Origin: Acidovorax sp. YS12
GTDB lineage: Bacteria > Pseudomonadota > Gammaproteobacteria > Burkholderiales > Burkholderiaceae_C
Direction: 5' to 3'
DNA: 64,000 bases
Assembly (NCBI GenBank): GCA_021496925.1
Contig: CP053915.1
Location: 744,001-808,000, forward strand
In this document: one piece after another, positions 54,828 to 62,072 of the stretch
Layout: every line of letters starts with the position of its first letter
Numbering within the stretch: position 1 is the first letter of the stretch
Translations under genes and position numbers: made by a program
Notes under the pieces: model-generated
What the model saw: the letters and a program-made list of their open reading frames with translations, nothing else
Databases searched by the model: none
What the model was told of the DNA's origin: nothing

Positions 54828-54846
54828 GACTGTGTCTCCCGGGTCT

Positions 54847-57573
54847 TCAGGCGTGCAGGGGGTTGCTCTTCTCGGTGTGGATGCCGTACTTCTGGATGGC
54901 CTCTGCCACCTTCGCCAGGGGCAGCGTACCCTCTTCGGCCAGGGCCTTGAGCGCGGCCACGGCGATGTAGTGGCGGTTGATCTCGAAGTGCTCGCGCAGC
55001 TTGCTGCGGAAGTCGCTGCGCCCGAAGCCGTCGGTGCCCAGCACCTTGTAGGCGCGGCTTGAACCGTCCTGATGGGGGGGGATGAAGGCGCGGATCTGCT
55101 CGGCGTAGTTCTTCATGTAGTCGGTCGATGCCACCACCGGGCCACTGCGCTGGCCGAGCTGCTGCGCCACGAAGGGCACGCGCGGCGCCTCCATCGGGTG
55201 CAGCAGGTTCCAGCGCTCGGCGTCCTGGCCATCGCGGGTCAGCTCGTTGAAGCTCGGGCAGCTCCACACGTCGGCCTGCACGCCCCAGTCGGCGGCCAGC
55301 AGTTTCTGCGCCTCCAGGCTCTCGCGCAGGATGGTGCCGGAGCCCAGCAACTGCACGCGCTTGTCACCTTCGGCGCCGGGCTTGCACAGGTACATGCCCT
55401 TGATGATCTGCTCCTCGGTGCCGGGCGTGAGGCCGGGCATGGCGTAGTTCTCGTTCAGCAGGGTGATGTAGTAGAAGACGTTCTCCTGGCGCTCCACCAT
55501 GCGCTTGAGGCCATGGTGCATGATCACCGCCACCTCGTGCGCGAAGGTCGGGTCGTAGCTCACGCAGTTGGGGACGGTGCCGGCCAGGATGTGGCTGTGG
55601 CCGTCCTCGTGCTGCAGGCCCTCGCCGTTGAGCGTGGTGCGCCCCGACGTGCCGCCCAGCAGGAAGCCGCGCGCCTGCATGTCGCCGGCCGCCCAGGCCA
55701 GGTCGCCGATGCGCTGGAAGCCGAACATCGAGTAGTACACGAAGAACGGGATCATGATGCGGTTGTTCGTCGAATACGACGTGGCCGCCGCGATCCACGA
55801 GCACATGCCGCCCGCCTCGTTGATGCCTTCCTGCAGGATCTGGCCGGCCTTGTCTTCCTTGTAGTACATCACCTGGTCCTTGTCGACCGGGGTGTAGAGT
55901 TGGCCCTTGGGGTTGTAGATGCCGATCTGGCGGAACAGCCCTTCCATGCCGAAAGTGCGCGCTTCGTCCACCAGGATGGGCACCACGCGCGGGCCCAGGG
56001 CCTTGTCGCGCAGCAACTGCGTGAGGAAGCGCACGTAGGCCTGGGTGGTGGAGATCTCGCGCCCCTCGGCGGTAGGCTCCAGCACGGCCTTGAAGGTGTC
56101 GAGCGCCGGCACGGTGAAGCTTTCGTCGGCGTGCGTGCGGCGGTGCGGCAGGTAGCCGCCCAGGGCCTGGCGGCGCTCGTGCAGGTACTTCATCTCCGGC
56201 GTGTCGTCGGCCGGCTTGTAATACGGGATGTGGGGCAGCTCGCTGTCGGGGATCGGGATGTTGAAGCGGTCGCGGATGTACTTGATGTCTTCGTCCGCGA
56301 GCTTCTTGGTCTGGTGCACGGTGTTCTTGCCCTCGCCGGCCTTGCCCATGCCGTAGCCCTTCACGGTCTTGACCAGCAGCACCGAGGGCTGGCCCTTGTG
56401 CGCGTTGGCGGCGTGGAAGGCGGCGTACACCTTGGCGGGCTCGTGGCCGCCGCGGCGCAGCTCGAACACCTCCTCGTCGGTCATGTGCTCCACCAGCTTG
56501 AGCGTCTCGGGGTACTTGCCGAAGAAGTGCTTGCGCACGTAGGCGCCGTCGTTGGCCTTCATGGCCTGGTAGTCGCCGTCCAGCGTTTCCATCATCAGTT
56601 GCTTGAGCTTGCCGCTCTTGTCGCGCGCCAGCAGTTCATCCCAGCCGTAGCCCCACAGCAGCTTGATGACGTTCCAGCCGCTGCCACGGAACTCGCCTTC
56701 GAGCTCCTGCACGATCTTGCCGTTGCCGCGCACCGGGCCGTCCAGGCGCTGCAGGTTGCAGTTGATGACGAAGACCAGGTTGTCCAGGTTCTCGCGCGCC
56801 GCCAGGCCGATGGCGCCGAGCGATTCGGGCTCGTCCATCTCGCCATCGCCGCAGAACACCCAGACCTTGCGGTTCTCCGTATTGGCAATGCCGCGCGCGT
56901 GCAGGTATTTCAGGAAGCGCGCCTGGTAGATCGCCATCAGCGGGCCCAGGCCCATGCTGACGGTGGGGAACTGCCAGAACTCGGGCATCAGCTTGGGGTG
57001 CGGGTAGCTGGAAAGGCCCTTGCCGTCCACTTCCTGGCGGAAGTTGTCGAGCTGCTCCGCGGTCAGGCGCCCTTCGAGGAAGGCGCGGGCATAGATGCCG
57101 GGCGCGCTGTGGCCCTGGATGTAGAGCAGATCACCGCCGTGGTTCTCGCTCTCGGCGTGCCAGAAGTGGTTGAAGCCGGCGCCGAACATGCTGGCCACCG
57201 AGGCGAAGGAGCCGATGTGGCCGCCCAGGTCGCCGCCGTCGGCGGGGTTCAGGCGGTTGGCGCGCACCACCATGGCCATGGCGTTCCAGCGCATGTAGGC
57301 GCGCAGGCGCTTCTCGATCTGGATGTTGCCGGGGCAGCGGGCTTCCTGCGTCGGCTCGATGGTGTTCACGTAGCCCGTGTTGGCCGAGAACGGCAGGTCG
57401 ATGCTGTTCTGGCGCGCGTGCTCCAGCAGTTGCTCCAGCAGGAAGTGCGCGCGCTCCGGGCCTTCCTTCTCGATGACGGCGGACAGCGCGTCCATCCACT
57501 CGCGGGTTTCCTGCAGGTCCTGGTCGTATGCGCTCATGCCGTTGCCGGCCTGTGGGTCGGGTTGTACCGCCAT
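54847..57573 (-). CDS. aceE: Pyruvate dehydrogenase E1 component, homodimeric
   Basis: 908 residues, close to the E. coli length. Thiamin-diphosphate enzyme that decarboxylates pyruvate and acetylates the lipoyl group of E2. TPP-binding signature FCGDGEMDEPESLGAIGLAA followed by NLVFVINCNLQRLDGPVRGN (about 240-280). Other AceE text: MRWNAMAMVVRANRLNPADG, GHIGSFASVASMFGAGFNHF, GQILQEGINEAGGMCSWIAA, VLGTDGFGRSDFRSKLREHF. A TAGGAGA ribosome site precedes the ATG at 57573. First gene of the complex operon. Divergent from a FixL/FixJ-like system over a 183-base gap that holds a palindrome. Confidence 0.95.
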   Translation of the reverse strand: MAVQPDPQAGNGMSAYDQDLQETREWMDALSAVIEKEGPERAHFLLEQLLEHARQNSIDLPFSANTGYVNTIEPTQEARCPGNIQIEKRLRAYMRWNAMAMVVRANRLNPADGGDLGGHIGSFASVASMFGAGFNHFWHAESENHGGDLLYIQGHSAPGIYARAFLEGRLTAEQLDNFRQEVDGKGLSSYPHPKLMPEFWQFPTVSMGLGPLMAIYQARFLKYLHARGIANTENRKVWVFCGDGEMDEPESLGAIGLAARENLDNLVFVINCNLQRLDGPVRGNGKIVQELEGEFRGSGWNVIKLLWGYGWDELLARDKSGKLKQLMMETLDGDYQAMKANDGAYVRKHFFGKYPETLKLVEHMTDEEVFELRRGGHEPAKVYAAFHAANAHKGQPSVLLVKTVKGYGMGKAGEGKNTVHQTKKLADEDIKYIRDRFNIPIPDSELPHIPYYKPADDTPEMKYLHERRQALGGYLPHRRTHADESFTVPALDTFKAVLEPTAEGREISTTQAYVRFLTQLLRDKALGPRVVPILVDEARTFGMEGLFRQIGIYNPKGQLYTPVDKDQVMYYKEDKAGQILQEGINEAGGMCSWIAAATSYSTNNRIMIPFFVYYSMFGFQRIGDLAWAAGDMQARGFLLGGTSGRTTLNGEGLQHEDGHSHILAGTVPNCVSYDPTFAHEVAVIMHHGLKRMVERQENVFYYITLLNENYAMPGLTPGTEEQIIKGMYLCKPGAEGDKRVQLLGSGTILRESLEAQKLLAADWGVQADVWSCPSFNELTRDGQDAERWNLLHPMEAPRVPFVAQQLGQRSGPVVASTDYMKNYAEQIRAFIPPHQDGSSRAYKVLGTDGFGRSDFRSKLREHFEINRHYIAVAALKALAEEGTLPLAKVAEAIQKYGIHTEKSNPLHA

Positions 57574-57686
57574 GTCTTGTCTCCTAGGGGTGGGGATGGG
57601 TTGGCATCAGGTCAGGTTAGCCCGAGGGCGCACGCGCGCACCAGCGGGAAAACTTGCATGCGAGTTTCGCACAGATTTTTGAAATT

Positions 57687-57704
57687 TCAAATTACGCCAT
57701 TTGA
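57687..57704. promoter_or_regulatory. Palindromic operator candidate in the aceE / sensor kinase gap
   Basis: TCAAAT-TACGCC-ATTTGA, a perfect 6-bp dyad with 6-base spacer, within AT-rich DNA (about 57670-57722). It lies between divergent aceE and the histidine kinase gene, so it could control either. It does not match the FNR consensus TTGAT-N4-ATCAA. Confidence 0.45.
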
Positions 57705-57756
57705 TTTCATATTATGGAATTTTGCTGCAACTGCACAAATCCAGCCAGGGCGTGGC

Positions 57757-60312
57757 ATGGCGCTCCCCTACACTTGTGCCATGCAACCCACCCCCTTGGA
57801 AGCCGAGCCCGCGCCCGCCTCGCGCAGCCTGTGGCTGCGCTGGTGGCGCAGCCTCCCGCCCGTGCGCCAGGACCGCTTCGCCGCCCTGGCGCCGCTGGCG
57901 GCCGTGCTCATGTTCCTGGCCGCCATCCTCACGGCGTTCTGGTACCTGCGCATGGAAGAACTGGACCGCGAGCAGGAAGCCCTGCGGCGCGACGTGGAAT
58001 ACGCCCAGCAGCGCGTGCGCCTGCGCCTGCTGGAGCGCCAGGAGCAGCTCATGCGCGTGGCGCGCGACCTGTCCAACCGCGACCTTGACCGCAACGAATT
58101 CGCCAACCGCACCGAGGACCTGATCAGCCAGTATCCCGAGCTGCAGGCCATCACCTGGGTGGACGAACAGCGGCGCATCCGCGCCAGCCAGGCCGCGCCC
58201 ACCGTGGCCAGCAGCCAGCTGCGCATGGCCGGCGAGGTGCTGCGCAACGGCGAGGCGGCCGAAATCTTCGGCCTGGTGCGCCAGCTGCAGCAGCCGGTGT
58301 ATTCCCAGCCCGTGGCGGCGCCGGGCGAGCCCGCGCCGCTGCTGCAGTTGCAGGTGCCGCTGGCGGCCCGGGGCCGCTTCAGCGGCGTGCTCATGGCCGA
58401 ATACTCGATCGACAGCCTGCTGCGCTACGGCACGCCCACGGAGGTGCTGGCACGCTACGCCCTGACGCTGCTCGACGCCCACCGCCAGGTGCTGGCCGGC
58501 ACGCCACTGACGCAGGACGGCCCGGCCCAGTGGTGGGCGCCCTGGCGCACGCGCACCAACGCCTACGATGTCTCGGTTTCGCCCGTGGGCAACAGCCTGG
58601 TGCTGCGCGCGCAGGCCTACCGCACGTCGCTGGGCGTGGTGGGCAGCGGCCTGTTCTGGCTCGTGGGCACCCTGAGCGCGATGACCTCCTGGCTGCTGAT
58701 CGCCACCTGGCGCCACACGCGCCGGCGCATGCGCACGCAGGAGGCGCTGATCGCCGAGACCAACTTCCGCCGCGCCATGGAGAACTCCATCCTCACCGGC
58801 ATGCGCGCGCTCGACCTGCAGGGGCGCATCACCTACGTGAACGCCGCCTTCTGCCAGATGACCGGCTGGAGCGAAGCCGAGCTGGTGGGGCAACTGCCGC
58901 CCTACTCCTACTGGCCCGAGTCGGACCACGAGAACCTGCATGCGAAGCTGCGCGAGGAGCTGTCGGGCAAGACCATTCCAGGCGGCTTCCAGGTGCGCGT
59001 GCGCAAGCGCAACGGCGCGCTGTTCGACGCGCGCCTGTACGTCTCGCCGCTGATCGACGCGCATGGCCAGCAGACGGGCTGGATGACCTCGATGACCGAC
59101 ATCACCGAACCCAACCGCATCCGCGAACAGCTCTCGGCTTCGCACGAGCGCTTCACCATCGTGCTGGAAGCCCTCGACGCCTCGGTGTCCGTCGCCCCCC
59201 TGGGCAGCCAGGAGCTGCTGTTCGCCAACAAGCTGTACCGCCAGTGGTTCGGCTCGCACACGGGCGGCCACCTGCAGCTCGTGGCCCAGGCCGGCGTGCT
59301 GCCCGGCAGCAGCGGCGACGGCGGCGAGGACGAGGACGGCCTGATGGGCCTGCCCACGGACAGCCTGACCAGCGCCAACGCCGAAAACGCCGAGATCTAC
59401 CTGCCCGAGCTGAACAAGTGGCTCGAAGTGCGTTCGCGCTACCTGAGCTGGGTGGACGGGCGCCTGGCGCAGATGGTCATCGCCACAGACATCACGCCGC
59501 GGCGCCTGGCCGAGGAACAGTCTGCGCGCCATGCCGAGCGCGCGCAGTCGGTGAGCCGCCTCATCACCATGGGCGAGATGGCATCCAGCGTAGCGCACGA
59601 GCTGAACCAGCCGCTCACCGCCATCAGCAACTACTGCAACGGCATGATCTCGCGCGCCGAGAGCGGGCAGTTGACGCAGGAAGCGCTGCTCACCGCGCTG
59701 CAGAAGACCAGCCACCAGGCCCTGCGCGCTGGGCAGATCATCCAGCGCATCCGCGCCTTCGTGAAGCGCAGCGAGCCCAACCGCCAGCGCTCCGACGTGG
59801 CCAGCATGGTCAACGAAGCCGTGGAACTGGCCGACATCGAGCTGCGCCGCCACAACGTGCGCCTGCGCCACTACGTGGCCGCGCGCCTGCCGCCCGTGAT
59901 GGCCGACACCATCCTGATCGAGCAGGTGCTGGTCAACCTGATGAAAAACGGCGCCGAGTCCATCGCGCAGGCGCGGCGCCCCGCCCCTGACCGCAGTGTG
60001 GAATTGCGCGTGGTGCCCAAGCAGATCGAGGACCGGCCGGTGATCGAGTTCACCGTGCAGGACACGGGCCGCGGCCTGGCCCCGGAGGTGCTGGAGCGCC
60101 TGTTCGAGGCCTTCTTCTCGACCAAGAGCGAGGGCATGGGCATGGGCCTGAACCTGTGCCGCAGCATCGTCGAATCCCACCAGGGGCGCATGCGCGCGGA
60201 GAACCTCTACAATGGATCGGAGGTCGTCGGTTGCCGATTCTCCTTCTGGCTACCGCTGGATCAGCCTGCGGACGCCACTATAAATACCGTAGCAGAAGCA
60301 ACGAAACCCTAG
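57757..60312 (+). CDS. Membrane PAS sensor histidine kinase (FixL/TtrS-like)
   Basis: 851 residues. Two membrane helices (LAPLAAVLMFLAAILTAFWY, about 52-71; SGLFWLVGTLSAMTSWLLIA, about 295-315) frame a periplasmic sensor region. Two PAS domains follow (VNAAFCQMTGWSEAELVGQL near 365, the second near 465-580). The transmitter has H-box SSVAHELNQPLTAISNYCNG (His near 614), N-box VLVNLMKNGAESIAQA (near 727), G1 VQDTGRGLAPEV and G2 GMGMGLNLCRSIVESHQG. The HELNQPLTAI form is that of the FixL/DctB/TtrS group. The frame runs open far upstream, antisense to aceE; the ATG at 57757 is chosen, with 57781 as alternative. Its partner regulator starts 9 bases after the stop. The signal is unknown. Confidence 0.88.
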   Translation: MALPYTCAMQPTPLEAEPAPASRSLWLRWWRSLPPVRQDRFAALAPLAAVLMFLAAILTAFWYLRMEELDREQEALRRDVEYAQQRVRLRLLERQEQLMRVARDLSNRDLDRNEFANRTEDLISQYPELQAITWVDEQRRIRASQAAPTVASSQLRMAGEVLRNGEAAEIFGLVRQLQQPVYSQPVAAPGEPAPLLQLQVPLAARGRFSGVLMAEYSIDSLLRYGTPTEVLARYALTLLDAHRQVLAGTPLTQDGPAQWWAPWRTRTNAYDVSVSPVGNSLVLRAQAYRTSLGVVGSGLFWLVGTLSAMTSWLLIATWRHTRRRMRTQEALIAETNFRRAMENSILTGMRALDLQGRITYVNAAFCQMTGWSEAELVGQLPPYSYWPESDHENLHAKLREELSGKTIPGGFQVRVRKRNGALFDARLYVSPLIDAHGQQTGWMTSMTDITEPNRIREQLSASHERFTIVLEALDASVSVAPLGSQELLFANKLYRQWFGSHTGGHLQLVAQAGVLPGSSGDGGEDEDGLMGLPTDSLTSANAENAEIYLPELNKWLEVRSRYLSWVDGRLAQMVIATDITPRRLAEEQSARHAERAQSVSRLITMGEMASSVAHELNQPLTAISNYCNGMISRAESGQLTQEALLTALQKTSHQALRAGQIIQRIRAFVKRSEPNRQRSDVASMVNEAVELADIELRRHNVRLRHYVAARLPPVMADTILIEQVLVNLMKNGAESIAQARRPAPDRSVELRVVPKQIEDRPVIEFTVQDTGRGLAPEVLERLFEAFFSTKSEGMGMGLNLCRSIVESHQGRMRAENLYNGSEVVGCRFSFWLPLDQPADATINTVAEATKP

Positions 60313-60321
60313 GACTGGCGC

Positions 60322-60948
60322 ATGAGTTTGATTCCGAAAAAAGGCACTGTTTATGTAGTGGACGACGACGAGGCCGTCCGTGACTCCCTCCAGTGGCTGC
60401 TGGAAGGCAAAGACTACCGGGTACGCTGCTTTGATTCGGCCGAATCCTTTCTGTCCCGCTACGACCCGCGCGAGGTCGCCTGCCTGATCGTCGACATCCG
60501 CATGGGCGGCATGACCGGCCTGGAGCTGCAGGACCGCCTGCTGGAGCGCAAGTCGCCGCTGCCCATCGTCTTCATCACCGGCCACGGCGACGTGCCCATG
60601 GCCGTGAACACCATGAAGAAGGGCGCGCTCGACTTCATCCAGAAGCCCTTCAACGAGGACGACCTGCTGGCCCTGGTCGAGCGCATGCTCGACCACGCGC
60701 GCGAAGCCTTCGCAGGCCACCAGCAGGCCGCCAACCGCGACGCGCTGCTGTCCAAGCTCACCGGGCGCGAGTCGCAGGTGCTGGAGCGCATCGTCGCCGG
60801 CCGCCTGAACAAGCAGATCGCCGACGACCTGGGCATCAGCATCAAGACCGTGGAAGCGCACCGCGCCAACATCATGGAAAAGCTCGGCGCCAACACCGTG
60901 GCCGACCTGCTCAAGATCGCCCTGGGGCCGTCGGCTGCCAAGGCTTGA
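60322..60948 (+). CDS. Two-component response regulator, FixJ/TtrR type
   Basis: 208 residues. Receiver domain with acidic pair VYVVDDDEAVRDSLQ (Asp14-16), phospho-acceptor Asp58 in CLIVDIRMGG, Thr87 in FITGHGDVPMA and Lys107 in FIQKPFNEDD. LuxR/FixJ HTH: LTGRESQVLERIVAGRLNKQ IADDLGISIKTVEAHRANIM EKLG. An AGGA site lies 8 bases before the ATG. Partner of the upstream kinase. Likely to regulate its own operon or the divergent aceE genes; the target is not established. Confidence 0.92.
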   Translation: MSLIPKKGTVYVVDDDEAVRDSLQWLLEGKDYRVRCFDSAESFLSRYDPREVACLIVDIRMGGMTGLELQDRLLERKSPLPIVFITGHGDVPMAVNTMKKGALDFIQKPFNEDDLLALVERMLDHAREAFAGHQQAANRDALLSKLTGRESQVLERIVAGRLNKQIADDLGISIKTVEAHRANIMEKLGANTVADLLKIALGPSAAKA

Positions 60949-60956
60949 ACTTCTGT

Positions 60957-61015
60957 TTCGATAGCTGCCAGCGCTTGCCCAGCAAGCGCTGCAGTGCTTT
61001 TTGACTGGTAATTTT
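60957..61015. repeat. Palindromic repeat copy, probable terminator after the response regulator
   Basis: TTTCGATAGCTGCCAGCGCT then TGCCCAGCAAGCGCTGCAGT, with perfect core AGCGCTTG (60970-60977) / CAAGCGCT (60983-60990). TGCTTTTTGACTGG follows, giving a T-run after the stem. It is the cleanest intergenic copy in the window and lies between the regulator and folD. Confidence 0.75.
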
Positions 61016-61020
61016 CAAAC

Positions 61021-61875
61021 ATGACCGCCCAACTGATCGACGGCAACGCCCTCTCGCGCCAACTGCGCGCCGAAGTCGCCACGCGCACCAGCGCCCTGAA
61101 AAGCCGCGGCATCACCCCCGGCCTTGCCGTGATCCTGGTGGGCGACAACCCGGCCAGCCAGGTGTACGTGCGCAACAAGGTCAAGGCCTGCGAGGACGTG
61201 GGCTTCCACTCCGTGCTGGAAAAGTACGAGGCCACGCTGACCGAAGCCGAACTGCTCGCGCGCGTCGAGGCGCTGAACAACGACCCGGCCATTCACGGCA
61301 TCCTGGTACAACTGCCGCTGCCCGCGCACATCGACGACCACAAGGTCATCGAAGCCATCTCGCCGCTGAAGGACGTGGACGGCTTCCACGTCGCCAGCGC
61401 CGGTGCGCTGATGGTGGGCGAGGTCGGCTTCAAGGCCTGCACGCCCTACGGCTGCATGAAGATGCTCGAATCCATCGGCATGAAGGACTTGCGTGGCAAG
61501 CATGCCGTGGTCATCGGCCGCAGCAACATCGTGGGCAAACCCATGGCGATGATGCTGCTGGCGCAGAACGCCACCGTCACCATCACCCACAGCGGCACCG
61601 CCGACCTCGCCGCCATGACGCGCCAGGCCGACATCGTGGTCGCCGCCGTGGGCAAGCGCAACGTGCTCACGGCGGACATGTGCAAGCCCGGCGCCGTGGT
61701 CATCGACGTGGGCATGAACCGCAATGACGAAGGCAAGCTCTGCGGCGACGTGGATTTCGACGGCGTGAAGCAAGTGGCCGGATACATCACCCCCGTGCCC
61801 GGCGGCGTCGGCCCCATGACCATCACCATGCTGCTGGTCAACACGCTCGAAGCCGCCGAGCGGCTGGCGGCTTGA
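61021..61875 (+). CDS. folD: Methylenetetrahydrofolate dehydrogenase / cyclohydrolase
   Basis: 284 residues, bifunctional. Oxidises 5,10-methylene-THF with NADP+ and hydrolyses 5,10-methenyl-THF to 10-formyl-THF. Key text: YVRNKVKACEDVGFHSVLEK (catalytic Lys), GILVQLPLPAHIDDHKVIEA (signature 1), KHAVVIGRSNIVGKPMAMML L (NADP loop) and PVPGGVGPMTITMLLVNTLE (signature 2). Length is normal. No strong ribosome site precedes the ATG at 61021. Follows the repeat-type terminator, so it probably has its own promoter. Confidence 0.95.
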   Translation: MTAQLIDGNALSRQLRAEVATRTSALKSRGITPGLAVILVGDNPASQVYVRNKVKACEDVGFHSVLEKYEATLTEAELLARVEALNNDPAIHGILVQLPLPAHIDDHKVIEAISPLKDVDGFHVASAGALMVGEVGFKACTPYGCMKMLESIGMKDLRGKHAVVIGRSNIVGKPMAMMLLAQNATVTITHSGTADLAAMTRQADIVVAAVGKRNVLTADMCKPGAVVIDVGMNRNDEGKLCGDVDFDGVKQVAGYITPVPGGVGPMTITMLLVNTLEAAERLAA

Positions 61876-62036
61876 GGCAACGCTGAACAAGTCCCCGCGT
61901 GTCGCGCATCCCTGCTTTGAGACGGTCTGCGGCGTTGCAAATCCTCGCCATAGCGATGGCTATGGCTGCGGTTTACGCCTTGCATCCCATCCCAAACCAG
62001 GGCGCGCACCATCGCGGCGACTTATTCAGCGCCGCC
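61876..62036. mobile_element. 161-bp MITE-like element with terminal inverted repeats
   Basis: Ends GGCAACGCTGAACAAGTCCC (from 61876) and GACTTATTCAGCGCCGCC (to 62036). Aligned as inverted repeats they share CGCTGAAYAAGTC and CCGCG with few mismatches over about 24 bases. The interior has no open frame but holds an imperfect hairpin (CCATAGCGATGGCTATGG). Shape and size match a miniature inverted-repeat element; the ends resemble repeats I recall from other betaproteobacteria. It begins right after the folD stop. Confidence 0.65.
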
Positions 62037-62072
62037 TTGAACCTTTTCCCTGGCGCCACCATCTGACTGCGC

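Noticed and set aside
57681..57712. FNR/Anr box in the aceE-sensor kinase gap
   Set aside because: The dyad is TCAAAT-N6-ATTTGA, not TTGAT-N4-ATCAA. The spacing and half-sites are wrong.
55072..57756. Open frame upstream of the sensor kinase, antisense to aceE
   Set aside because: Low-complexity text and fully opposite to a well conserved gene. The kinase start was placed at 57757 instead.
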